DNA of 64,000 nt from Amblyornis subalaris. Taxonomy: Eukaryota > Chordata > Aves > Passeriformes > Ptilonorhynchidae. Where the stretch lies: contig JACAXG010000012.1 of the NCBI GenBank assembly GCA_018881555.1, positions 2,017,530 to 2,081,529 on the forward strand, given 5' to 3'. The position numbers and the translations under genes were made by a program. The notes under the pieces are model-generated. The model saw only the letters and a list, made by a program, of their open reading frames with translations, ran no database searches and was not told where the DNA came from. This document shows, one piece after another, positions 1 through 61,500 of the stretch (positions within the stretch are counted from its first letter, which is position 1; each line of letters starts with the position of its first letter).

Positions 1-3000
1 GGACTTTGAAATGTATTAAGATCCCTGAAAATCAGATCTTGCATTGTTATGTTTTATATATAAATTACACATAAAAGCACATTCTTGGATTTGTGTAACT
101 TTTAATACAGTTAACTTTGACTTTGCAAGGATCTTCTTTTGCTGAAACACTAACCTGGTATAAATTTGCTACTTGGCTTCTGAAAATTCCAATCTAAAAC
201 AGTATCTTTATGAAAAGTAAAAGTTCTGCTCCTAAAACTTTCTATATTACAGACTAACCTTCATTAGGTAGTAAATCTCTGAAGTATTCTTTAATTTGAA
301 CTCTTCCAATTACCCGTGGATATGCATGCATATGTTCCAAGTTTCATTGTTTATATATAGATAAGCCTCAGAATCTGGTAGTGGGTAATATATGTGAATA
401 AAAATTTGTCTGTAGTTACAAACTTACTTGATAATAAGACCTGAATTAATGAAATATGTATTTAATACCAATTTCTTTTTGTTTGAATGGGTGCATAAAA
501 GGTGAGACTGATTCATAAATAAATACTATACGAGCACTTGTCAGCTGCTCTGACCTCTAATCTGTGTCCCTGCAGTAGTTTAAAATTTCTGGGAGCTACT
601 CCTTTTGTTTTACTACACACATCACAGAGTTGTTTTCTACCCCCAACCACCGCTTACTACCATGACAATTGGCTAATAGCAAAAGGCTATTGTTACCAAA
701 TTTTGCTCTTCCAAAGGATAAGGAACTAGGATTTTGATTTAATTTCTATAGCATGATGATTTGCATTCCGTTAACTATAGACTTGCTACTAATTTTCTGT
801 ATTAAGTTAAAGATTTTTATTATTATTGATTTTCAACATTTTTATTGAAACAAAACTTCTTAATGGCTTGAAACATAATGACTTGAATTTCTGTTAAAGG
901 TTACTTTTTTTGCTTTCTTAGCACATTATAAAGGGTTTTTTTATCAAGACTGGTTGCAGGGGTGCTGTTGTTTGGTTTTGGCTTGTTTTGTTTTTTTAAT
1001 ACTGTGAGTTGTACTAATTAGGCACTAAATCAGTTTTGAAGCCTTTAACTTAGGACTCTGCGTTTGTTCTTAATCTGTTACAAGCTTATTGTTTTTCCAG
1101 AAGACCTGGTTTTATATGCTTAAAAATAGGAGATAGGTTTATATTCCTTAATCACACTTATGTCCAGAAGTATTGTCATTGTTTCTTCATTGTTTGTGTT
1201 TTAACTTCTATTTCATTTTTTTTCTTTCTCCTTTCCTCAGTTTTATGAGCACCTTACAGAGACACAGCAGTAACAGCAGTTCTGTGTTCAGGTGATTTTC
1301 TTTTTCAGTGGGTCTGGAAGTGAAATGTATTTAGTCTTCCATTGGTGTTGGCATGTCAAGAGTGTGTGTCCCTCCCTTTGCAACGCAGTCATGCTGCTCA
1401 GTTTGCTGACATTTACCCCGTGTGTTTTCCTCAACCCTACAAGAGCAGCTCTGTTTAGCTGAGAAGCGTGTGAACTATATAAAGAACAGGCACATCATGA
1501 GATGGTTTGTACCTTTAGGCACAAGAATTCTTAATGAGCAGCATGTCTGTTTTGATGGTTTTCGAGGGAGGGGGTGCTTGGGTTTTTGGTTGGTTGTTCT
1601 TTTGAGTTTTTTATTGAGATTACTTCTCATTGAATAATACATTTCCCTCACACTTTTATCTTCAGAAATCCAGTAGGTAAGGCTTTCTTTCAATGACTGT
1701 TGCATACATGCAGGTCATATGGCATTAGTTCTGTGTAGTTTCAACCTTCTAATAATTTTCAGTTATTAAATTTAGTACTACTCTCTCTTTATTCCTGCTT
1801 GTTTTCCTCCCTCACAGAATAGCTGAGTATAGATTAAAAATGTTGTAAAACCTATACCTGCAACGTTGAGACCAAAAGTGATGCTAGATGCTGTAAGTGA
1901 TCATTCTGGGAGCCAAACTGTCCAGTTTTGGAGCTGTAAGAAATACAAGTGCTGTTGTGCATTGTAAAGTCTCCTAAGGCCTTGATCAAGTCAGTCAACA
2001 AGCTGTGACAAAGATTAAATGCCAGTGGGTANCCCCCATTTTTGTATCTGTTTAGAAAGCGCAGGACAAAATACATAGATACAGGAGTGAGTTCCCATGA
2101 AGCCTGTCTCTATCCAGAAAACACTACAGAACAAGAAATTCCTTAAACAGAAAAAAACAAAGAAGGAAGCCTTCTAATGGGGTTATCTATATGTATATTG
2201 CAGAATAGTGATCAAACTTCCAAGGTCCATGTATTGTAACCTCTGGCTCACTAAATATTATTCTGCACCAAAATAATTTTTATCTTCCTTAGAGGTTAGA
2301 ACTGAAGGAGGGCTTGTCTGTGTAGTGTTCAGTTCTTAAGAAGCCATTTCTTCATAAACTGACTTAATCCCTGATGGGTCTGCTATCACCTGAGTAAGAA
2401 AATAGAACCTGAAATCAGTTTATATGCTCAGACACACTGTACTCCAGGATGTTTAACCCTAGAAGAAACATGTAAAACTAAAGATTGGAGGTTGCTGTAT
2501 GTCAGTAGGCAAGGCTGGAAACCCACCCATCTCATCTCTAGCTGTATGGACAGTGTAACTACTTTTCCTCCAGGACAGCAGAAATCTAGACTCCCCTATT
2601 TCCTCTGACATTTTTGCATTTAAATATTATACCAGGGAAACTTTTGGCAGACACTAAGCTAGAAATAGTTCAAGCTTTTGCTTTCTCTTCCCCTTTTACT
2701 TTCACTCACCTGTAAATGTAAACAATCAGTTTTGCATATAAAAATAATACAAAAGTAAGTAGGTTTTTTCCCCCCCACAGAATAACCTAATCTTTCAATG
2801 TAAAACAATCTAGAAATAGAGAATGTTTTCAATTTTTTTATAACAAGTTTTCTATTCTGGAAAAAAAAGCACTCTGAGTAATAAACCCTGTAAAAATTCT
2901 TCAATCTGTTAGTAACTGGCAAATCTCTCATTGTGTTTTAAATACTCTACTGTAGAAGTAGTATCTACTACACATTTAATATTGCCATGTAATTTGAGAG

Positions 3001-3264
3001 AATTCCTTGTCACAGAGTATTGCTGCAAAATAAAATATTGCATGTGCTCATCTAGTTACTGTGTTCTCTAACACTTAGGAGCCAGCACATTGCATTTTAA
3101 TTCCTTTGCTGTAATTAGCCAATAAGGGGCATTCCTGCAGAGGCTGTGTCCTGTCCTGTCCATTCATTAAATGGGTGCATCTGATCTTTACATTTAATCG
3201 GTGGAGGAAAAAAAAAATCATACTGGGCAACTTCCTATAAACTCAAAGAAGTGAACTGACAGAA
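1..3264. other. AT-rich region downstream of SLC25A12, no gene recognised
   Basis: Short open frames only, none resembling a known protein. In mammals the next gene on this side is DYNC1I2, in tail-to-tail orientation (from memory). I could not recognise any of its coding exons here; part of the stretch could be its 3' UTR, but nothing shows this. A less AT-rich block at about 3090-3200 contains TAATTAGCCAATAA. Confidence 0.6.
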
Positions 3265-3681
3265 GTGTTTTTAAACATTTTATTGTCACGATTGTTAACA
3301 AAACAACTTCAAAACATCTGTACATTTCAAACTATTTTGAACTGCAATACCCATTATATAAATGTACGTGTATAGATGCCCTGATGTCTCTGTACAAAGA
3401 TGTACAATATGTACAGTAACATTAAATGCAAGCTGTGCAAGGCAAAGTCTAGGCTACAGCTTCATGCCACTGGTTAAAACAAGGCAGAGAACCACAGCTT
3501 CAATCAGTTCCTCAAGTATAAATAAATAAATGCAGGTATGTATGAATATTTGAAAGGAGCAATTGGATTTTCAAGCTCAGTTCAGCTAGAACACATGCAG
3601 CTGACTGGAAGAAATACAGCAGTACTATTGTGAACTCTTTCCACTGCATCACTTTGTTCAGTTGAAACATCTTTTCAGGAT
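3265..3681 (-). other. SLC25A12: SLC25A12 3' untranslated region
   Basis: Sequence after the stop codon up to the first canonical poly(A) signal AATAAA on the minus strand (3279-3284). Cleavage is expected 10-30 nt beyond, so the lower boundary is approximate. A UGUACAUA motif at 3408-3415 matches the Pumilio recognition element. This would be a short 3' UTR of about 0.42 kb; longer forms using later signals cannot be excluded. Confidence 0.65.
3279..3284 (-). terminator. SLC25A12: Poly(A) signal AATAAA for SLC25A12
   Basis: The plus strand reads TTTATT, so the minus strand is AATAAA, about 400 nt after the stop codon. It is the first canonical signal downstream of the stop. Actual use is inferred. 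Confidence 0.6.
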
Positions 3682-52956
<49,275 letters not shown>

Positions 52957-53064
52957 GGTGCGCCCGCCAAGGAGGAGAAGGAGGAGGAGCCGCCCGCCGC
53001 GCCGCCGCAGCAGCCGCCGCCTCAGCGCAGCGCTGTGGGGGTGCGCGCTCTACTCTACTCTTCT

Positions 53065-53114
53065 CTGCCCTGCCCTGCCCTGCCCTGCCCTGCCCTGCCC
53101 CGCCCCGCCCCGCC
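53065..53114. repeat. Pentanucleotide repeat (CTGCC)7 (CCGCC)3 in SLC25A12 promoter/5' UTR
   Basis: Ten uninterrupted 5-bp units, seven CTGCC then three CCGCC. On the SLC25A12 sense strand this reads as runs of three or four Gs spaced by one to two bases, a sequence able to form G-quadruplexes. It lies 109-158 bp upstream of the start codon. Confidence 0.9.
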
Positions 53115-53225
53115 CCAGCCTGGGGAGCGCCGTGTGGGTGCCACCTCTGCCCCGCCAAGGGACCGGTGGAGCGGGTGCGCGTCCTTGCCGGGCCGCTGCT
53201 CGTCGCAGCTGTCCACAGTGCAAAA

Positions 53226-54011
53226 CTGAGCTTTTTTAAATGCTGCTGAATCTCATTTCTGGCGTAACACATACAGCCGTGCCCCTGAGGGTCAGAAAAG
53301 CTGTTCCTGTTGGTTCCAAGTGCCGAAACTGTTCATAGACCGATGTTCTGGCAGCTTGGCTGCAAATTGGCTGTAGCTCCGTATTTCAAACATAGAACCA
53401 GAGGCACAAAATCTGGCTGTAATTCAGTAATTTCTGACAGGGTCTTGTAATCCTTTAGCAGCAGAGCACACTCTCGTGCTTTATACATCAAAATGAAAAG
53501 CATGCAGGCCACAGACTTGAGAAAGGACAAGTTTATACTTGGTTTCAACAGTTCAATCACAGCAAGTGCTTATAAAACCTGACATATATACCTTCATATT
53601 TTGTCTTGCTGTACTATTTCAAGGGCCCAACAAAGTGTCTTTTATTACACGCCAGTGGAAAACATAAAAAGGGCAGGTTCTGGTACTCTTCAGATAACAC
53701 AGGGAGATATTAAACTACAATACAATAGTTGGTAGTTTATAACGGTGGTCATGAAACAATGACTCACTTAAGTTTAAAACTATTTTCTCTGGAAAACAGA
53801 ACTTTTTTTGGTTACATGTCAACAAAAACTTTCTGCATATAACTTAAGAGTTCACATACTACATATGTGCCTATGTCCCAGCTGATAGCAGGAACAGTTT
53901 TGCTAGAAATCTGCCTATTTGATAAGCATCTGACTAGTGAAGTGTCTTGTTCAGCAAATCCATATATATATATGCTAGCTGCAGAGTGTCATTGACGCAG
54001 ACACCGCAACA
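53226..54011. other. Intergenic, SLC25A12 to LTR
   Basis: AT-rich unique-looking sequence between the SLC25A12 CpG island and the LTR. No gene or further repeat recognised; a short TATATATATA run lies near 53965. Confidence 0.7.
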
Positions 54012-54659
54012 TGTCATGGTTTAACCCCAGCCAGCAGCCAAGCCCCACGCCGCCACTCGTTTCCCCCCCTAGCAGGATCAGGGAGAGAACTTGAAGGGTA
54101 AAAAGTAGAAAACTCATGGGTTGAGTTTTAATAGTTTAACAGACTTTACAGACAGTTTAATACGGAAAGCAAAAGCCACGCACACAAGCAAAGCAAAACA
54201 AGGAATTAATTCACTGCTTCCCATGGGCAGGCAAGTGTTCAGCCACCTCCAGGAGAGCAGGGCTTCATCACCCTTAGCAGGTACTCAGGAAGACATACAC
54301 CATCACTCCAAACGTCCTCTCCCTTCCTCCTTCTTCTCCCCATTTTATATACTGAGCATGATGTCCTATGGTCTGGAATATCCCTTTGGTCAGTTAGGGT
54401 CACCTGTTCCAGCTGTGTCTCATCCCAACCTGCCATGCAGCCCCAACATCCTTACCACCGTGGCAGTACAAAAAGCAAAAAATGCCTTCGCTCTATGTAA
54501 GCCCTGCTTAGTAGTAACAGAGTATTATCCATCCTGTGTACAGCACAAATCACAGTTTCACGGAATAAGCTGAGTTGGTAGGCATCCTCAAAGATCGAAT
54601 CCAACACCAATATACAAACCACTGTGAAGAGTAATTCTACCCCAGCCCAAACCAGTACA
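54012..54659 (+). mobile_element. Solo LTR C, avian ERV, between divergent promoters
   Basis: Begins TGTCATGGTTTAACCCCAGC and ends AAACCAGTACA, the terminal sequences of a common Neoaves LTR family. A TATA-like TTTTATATACTGAGCATGAT lies near 54343. The flanks (CAACA and CAGAG) show no duplication, so the element is old or rearranged. A short stretch near 54555-54605 (TTTCACGG ... CGAATCCAAC) resembles a CR1 end and may be inserted in it. No retroviral genes are attached. Confidence 0.85.
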
Positions 54660-54839
54660 CAGAGTAACAGTGTGCATCAAAAACCAGGCCTTTGAAAGAA
54701 AATTGCAGAAATCTCCGTGGTCTTTTCCGCACTGGCTGTAACAAGCAGTTCAGCATACAGCTTTTTTTAAAATTTATTTAGTAATGACAAAGCTCTGGTT
54801 GTTTGCTTGGCTGAAGCTTAACTGCAGCACTAAGCCACG

Positions 54840-55510
54840 AGGTCTCTGCGTGACGCAAGCGCGGAGGCAGAGGCGGCGGCTCCACTCGCTGCAGGGCGGG
54901 AAGGTCCCTACCGAACCGGGGTGAACGTTCCATCCGCGCCGCGCTCGGGGCCGGACACGGAGCCAGCCCACGTGCGAGGCCGCCCGGGCAGCACTGCGCA
55001 TGCGCGGCAGCCCGCCCACGTTCCTCGGGCGGGGNGGGGCCGGGCACACGAGCGAGCGCCAGGCTCGAGGCAGCTCTGGGCATGCGCGCGGGCTGCGCGC
55101 GCCGCACGGGACAGCCATTGGCTCCCCGCCGGGTTTCGGCGAGCGGAAGCGGAAGCGCGTCTGCGCGCGCTCATTTCCGGCGGGCGGGCGTGCGGGTTGG
55201 TTCGCTGCGCGCGGGGCACTCGGACATGGCGGGTGAGTCGCGGCAGGGCTCGGCCGCCCGAGGAGGGGGCGCTGCCGGCGCCTCCCCGTGACGAGCAGTC
55301 GGGCCCCGGGGGAAGCGCCGCGACCGGGGCGTGGGGCAGGGCAGCGGAGCGTGAGCTCGGGGCCGGGGAATGGGGGTGAGCACGGACTGCAGTGCGCGCG
55401 GGTGGACGGGGAATGGGGTGTGAGGGTGGGGAGCGCGGCTGCCTCGCTGCCCCCCGGCTCCCACGGTCGTGCCGCTGCTGGGTGCCCTCGGGCTCTCGGC
55501 CCCCACCCTC
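54840..55510. promoter_or_regulatory. HAT1: CpG island and TATA-less promoter of HAT1
   Basis: CpG-dense block around the HAT1 start codon. Visible motifs are a perfect NRF-1 palindrome TGCGCATGCGC (54995-55005), an inverted CCAAT box CCATTGG (55115-55121, NF-Y), two adjacent ETS cores CGGAAG (55144-55155) and a reverse ETS core TTTCCGG (55174-55180). All lie within about 230 bp upstream of the ATG, the usual composition of a housekeeping promoter. The transcription start is not determined. Long frames here, such as 54774-55550 on the minus strand, are compositional artefacts. Confidence 0.8.
55226..55232 (+). CDS. HAT1: HAT1 coding exon 1 (residues 1-3)
   Basis: ATGGCGG followed by donor GTGAGT. 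G at -3 and G at +4 give a good Kozak context. The first base of Gly3 is in this exon and exon 2 supplies GA. Confidence 0.92.
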
Positions 55511-58500
55511 TGGGAGTTAAACCGAAGTGTATTTCCGTGTTCGTGTCCACGAGTTTGTTGGAGGTGGGCAGGGAATTAAAAACCCGAAATTGTTTTTACT
55601 TCAAGTTTGCTGTCTGAAGTAAGATATGTGAGAACTTTCTCATGATACTTTCGGAGTGAAGGGGGGCTATATTTATAAAGCACTTCGAACAATCCTCAAG
55701 TGAAACATGTCTTCTGTCCTAAATTATGCTTTGGCAAACAGACCAAGTACAGTTTATTTCCTTTTTTTTCTTCCACATCCGCTCTGGAAGAGCAGTGCTA
55801 GCTAATTGCTAGTGGTGTATGTGCGTTGTAGTTCACGAATACCTGTTTGTGAAAATGACTTAATGAAAACGCTTGAAAGGTCCTGACACACGTTTCTTAG
55901 CATGTTTCTTTTAAATAACATGTTAGACTGAATTCTTCTTTTCTTACCTACATTTTTAAGTATAGGTTTATTTGGTAATAACTTAGAATACTTCGTATTT
56001 TTATGGTAATTAATTTCATTCTCAGAAACTAAAAAGAGATATTTGTATGTTTTCTAGTTCTTGTTTCTAGTGCCAGAAAAGTGTTTGAGACAGATCTCTC
56101 TATTTTCTGGATTGTGGCGTATTGCACCTTTTTTTAATCTTTCTTGTTCAGTGGTTTTGTGTTGTGTGCTTTTTCTGGGTTTATGACCCTTTTTCTAATA
56201 AGTTTTTTGAGTAATAGTGACACACAGATTGAATACCTCTTAACTCTTATAAAAACTTTTTATTTTCAGGACTTACTGCTATGGAGAAGAAGCTGGCTGA
56301 ATACAAGTGCAATACAAATGAAGCAATTCAACTGAAGCTAGGTAATATCACATTTTAAATATTGTACAATTGATATTGAAGTATTTTAGTACCTTTCTAA
56401 GAAACTTCCTTATACCTAAATTCACCCAGGTATTAATACATACTTATGTAAATATGCAACTCAAGAAAGAAATATATGGCCTAGCTAAAGGCAGAAACAT
56501 TCAGGGGATATATAGATGAAATATATACATGTATACATCTGTGTCAGTTTTTCAGTTCTATTTTCATTACTGATTTGGTATCCTCAGATCAAATAACATG
56601 CATCTAAATTATACAGGATGTCTTGATTTCATTTGTATGCCAGCCTAATGTAGTTTCTTAACTGAAGTTGTCTGAGTCTAGTGGAAACATGCATGAACAG
56701 CTAGCAGGGCATCTGTGGATCAACAAATGGAAGGTGATGACTTGGTCGTGCTCTGTTCTTTTTCTTTTCTTCTCAGTTCGCTTTCCTGAGGATTTGGAGG
56801 ATGACAACACAACGTTTAATCCAGAGTATAGCCATCAAGTGTTTGGAGATGAGTAAGTTAAAGTTTCCAGATTCAAATTAGTAGGTCCCGAACAGGAGAG
56901 TTGCTTCCAAACTGTTAGAAGACAAGAAATCCTGCCATCCAAGTACAGCAGGACAAGTGCTGCCCTGGTCCTGCTGATATAGGCCAGGACATTGGTCCTT
57001 GGCCTTCTTGGCTACCTGGGCGCACGCTGGCCCATGTTCAGCCAGTTGTCATCCAGCACCCCCAGGTCCTTTTCCACTGGCCTCTTTCCCCAAGTCTGTC
57101 ACTTGTTGTTGTGACCCAAGTTGAGCAGATCAGCACTCCTGCACAACTTGGTGTTGTCTGCAAACTGACTGAGGGAGCATTCAGATCATTGATAAAGATA
57201 CTAAACAGGACGGTCCCCAACACTGAGCCCTAGGGAATGCCACAGGTGAACAGCTGCCAGCTAGGTTTAACTCCATTCTCCATGCTCTTTGGGCATGGCC
57301 ATCCAGACAGTGAAGATTACACCTGTCCAAGCCATGAGCAGCCAGTTTCTCCAAGAGAATGCTTGTATTAAAGTCTTTCCTAAAGTGTAGGTAGAAAAGT
57401 ATTGTTTCTTTTATTTCAAGTATTCTGAATTAATTAGTGGTGAAGTGTTATTTATATTTTCAGTAGAGTGATCTTCAACAATCTTGCCATAGTTAAAAAA
57501 AACCCAACAACAACAGCAAAAAACTACTAATGAAACTCCAGCCGCACACTTCTGTGGACTTGTTTAAGTAGTTATGTTTCTTAATTTCCATTTCCTTTTA
57601 AAAGGATTTCAAGTACTCCAATTACGATGAAGGACTACCTATATTAATTGTAATAAATTAGTTATACTATTATGCATCTATTCCAGCTATCATTGACAAT
57701 AATTATAATTTTAGTAATCAGAGAACTGTGCAATCTATTAGTATAACTAACAGGCAGATTCTTGTTCTGGCACTTGTATTTCAAATTTTAAATTAGGAAT
57801 GTACTACCATAAAAGCAAAATCCCAGTAAAAAGAAGCTTTAGCTATGCTTTAAAATAATAAAAATTGGCCTGTTTCTTTGTGAACATTACTGTTTTCTGC
57901 ACTTTTTTGTCAGAAAAAAAATTCTCCATAGTTCGTAAGAGCATAGGGTTTGTGTTCAGGCTACTCATATTTTCAAAAGGTAAAAAAGGCTTTTGTCTTC
58001 TATACTTCTTTTTGCATTTACTCGTTTCTGGTCAGATTGGATAGCTAAATAGAAACTGTCAACTAAAAGCTGTCCATGTATTGCTACACCTGGATAGCTT
58101 GTGTTTTATACAGTGTAAATTGAAGTAGTTTATTCTAAAATATTACACTACTCTGCAAAGTAATTTTTGTAAATGTTAGTGATCAATTAATACAAGCAAC
58201 TGTTAATGAGTTTAAGCTATTGAAAAAGCATAAACACAGTATTAGCTGTTTCAGGTATTCTCTCCTGAGCTGTCACAGTAAGGATACAGGCACTGCCTAA
58301 CTGAGTTCAGAATTTTTCCACTAGAGGAGCGAAATAGTAGAAGCAGTGTAAGGTGTTATCTCTGTCTAGATAGTGCACATCCAGTTCCTTTTCCTGTTAG
58401 GAAGCTTACTTTGTCTTACTGGGAAAGATTATGTGAATGTCAAATGAAGTGAAAGCACTGTGATGTGAGTGTTTTGCTATGTATAGAGTTCGTGGTTGTT

Positions 58501-61500
58501 ATTTTGTCCTTTCTCAGTGAAGTTGCTTTTGGCTACAAGGGACTGAAGATTCTCTTGTATTATATCGCTGGTAACCTGTCAACGCTCTTCCGCATCGAAT
58601 ATACGTCTAAAGTAAATGAGAAGTTTGACTGTGTGGAGGTGAGTGCAGGTCTGTTTCTGTCTTTAACATAAGAGTGAGAAGGTATGGACGTATTTGTGTA
58701 TGGACGGGAGTTCTAGGTTGAGTAATTGCCCAGCTAAACATGGTTTACATTAAAAGCAAACAAACAAACCCTTCTTTGTTGCTCAGCTAAAAAAACGCTT
58801 TGAACTTCATACATTTTCCCATTCCCTGACTACAGTACAATCAAAATTGTGTCAAACAGTACAGTCAGGCATGAGGTACTAATATCAAAGCCAGTCCCAC
58901 AAAAAAAATTCAACTTAGCAAGTCTATTTTCATATTAACTGTGACCAGGAGGAGGACTAGCATTGGTGGGTTTTGTAATGGGGAGAATTCAGTAAGAAGG
59001 AAAAGGAGGTTCCTATAAGCACTTCTTAAGATAGTATACTTGACTGTGTCTCTTTACATGTGGAGAACAAGTGAGGCAGAAAAGAGATTATAAACTTCTG
59101 GATGGTATCATGTGTGCTTTACATCTTACTTAAAGGAATATGATAATATAATTGCCTCAATTATCTGCAGGGATTTTTTTGTTTGGTTGGGTTTTTTTCT
59201 TTTTGTCTGCAGGTTTCTGAGCTTATAGAAGACTTGTAGAAAAGCTTTTTTTTTCCTTGCCTGTCTATATGTTCTCAGAATATAACTTCAAGCTGTATTT
59301 AAGTTACTAATTTCAAATTCATTGGAGTTCATTTAAATAATTTCAAGGAAAGGCCTATTGCAAAGGGAGAAATACATGAGAATGACTTTGTTAAATGAAT
59401 TTTAAAGATTTGTCCTACCTTGTTCTGAAGGTGTATTAGAATATACTCAGTTCAACAGGCTAAGTGCCTGGACGTGTCTGAAATACTTTCGAGGCTACAG
59501 CAACGTATATTAGGAGTGAAAGGTCACGTTCTTCAAGCTTAAGAAGGTTTTTGAAAGTAAGGGAAAAAAGGAAAGGCCATTAGCAATGTAGTAAACCTAT
59601 TAAAATCAAATGGTCCAACCATTCATCAAATTATAATTTCAAAATTGTCACAACAGGAATCTGCACTATAGCAGCACCTTTTTACTCACAGTCTCTTATC
59701 TGTACAAATGGCAAACGCACTTTACTTTTCTGGAGGTGCAAGCAAGATAAACAAGGCCGGTCTTGCCCTGTGCACACTGCAACTTTTATGATTGCTCAGA
59801 ATGGTTGCTTTTTTCAAGCCCTGTTTCCTATACTGCATTATTCCTCCAATTGCTTAAGGGATTGAGATGGGGACAAAAAAGATGTTTTTGAGTAAGGCTT
59901 CTGTATGCTTTCCAGAGCGTTTACGTGCCTTGACTGAAGGGAAAGAATGTGGTCACTTACCCTGTGCTTCCCTTGGTGTTACTAGCACTGTACATTCAAA
60001 TAGGCTGCTCGTATCACTATATGTAAACATATGTAGGAAAAAAGATAAGGCCATAATTAGTCTTGTTCTGCATTTGTATTTGCCATCAGTTTAACTACCT
60101 TAAGGTATGAATGTATTTGCGGAGATGAAAACATAAGCTGTCATTACAGCAGGATGTTGATTTGAATGCATATTAACATTTATTTTTCTACCTTAACTGT
60201 TTACTGATCTGTCCTCCTTGAAGATAATTATTCTAAGATGCAGACTATCCACCATACATGACAGATAATCTTGTGCTGCGAATAGATGGTGTTTAGGAAA
60301 GGATAGCAGTTTCTGCCTTTACCATAACTGGTTACAACTAAGTTGGCATTAATGCTCCACAAAGTTATTCACAGCTTATGATTTTGTATCTAAATACCCA
60401 TACAAGCCCATTCAACAGCAGGTGGTTTTATTCTGTGATATTAAGTTTAGTTTCATTATTGCTAAAGCAGCTGCTACTATCCCTGCTAGGGAGTGACAGA
60501 AATATTCATCCCAATACCACTATTATTTTTGCTCCAAAATCTTTTTGAACATGAGGAAGAGATACAATCCTGAAATGTCAAAAGCCAGAACTCCGGTCAT
60601 ATTTATGCATTTTAACGTGGTTTAGGTCCATCTTTAAGGAGGTGATGTTTTTGGGGAAGGCTCAGCAAAGTATGATCATGTTTTGAACAGAAGCTGGCAC
60701 TTCATTTAGTGAAAATAGAATTTATCCCTTGAATGGAGTTGATTCTTTCAAATAACTGAAGAGAAACTGCTTTCTTCTAGTGTAAATATTAATAGAATTG
60801 ACCTCTGAATTGCTTGCTGCTTTGAGATTTGCAGCTGTTCCAGTATCTTCCTTTTCATCTGCATTTATGATGGGGTAGGGTTAAAGTATTTCACTAAACT
60901 CTATATTTTCCTTTGCGGCTAGTCTACGTGTTTGTTTTATACAAAAGTTAATTAAAAAGTATTGTTTTAATATTTGGCGCTTATTTAATGTGTTACTGCT
61001 GATCACTCCATTGCTCCCCACTGAAATACATACATATAATTGTTAGAGAAATTCAGCTTTCAAATATACTTCTATAGTTATTTTAAATTAAGTCTCTTCA
61101 AAACAGGATCTACATGGCATACAAATGTCGTAGCTGCCTATTAGTACAAGAATAATCTCTATATTAAAATTACCCAGAGTCAAATGCAATGTACAAAGAG
61201 ACATTACCCACTTATGCAGTCCTACTACAAATCAAGTGCAGTTACAAACCTATACCAAACTCCCTGTCATCACCTCACATGATTCTGATTATGAAGGTAA
61301 TACATTACAGGCAGCACTTCCAGGAGCTATAAGCTCAACTACTCTTGGCTAGATTAATTCAGGTTTTTGCATGCTTCATTGTAAGTGGCTTTGCCTATGT
61401 TAAACATTGCTGTAGTAGTCCTCAGCATTGCTTTTCTGAGGAGAAACTTGTGTGTCACTGTGTGTATCCATTCCAGTTGGTAAGATACGAGTACCTTGCT

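Noticed and set aside
1..3264. 3' end of DYNC1I2, the expected tail-to-tail neighbour
   Set aside because: No coding exon or recognisable C-terminal sequence found. It could be untranslated sequence but nothing in the window shows it.
54774..55550. 258-codon minus-strand frame over the HAT1 start
   Set aside because: It lies in a CpG island where stop codons are rare, has low-complexity Pro/Ala/Arg content and overlaps the HAT1 promoter and exon 1 antisense.
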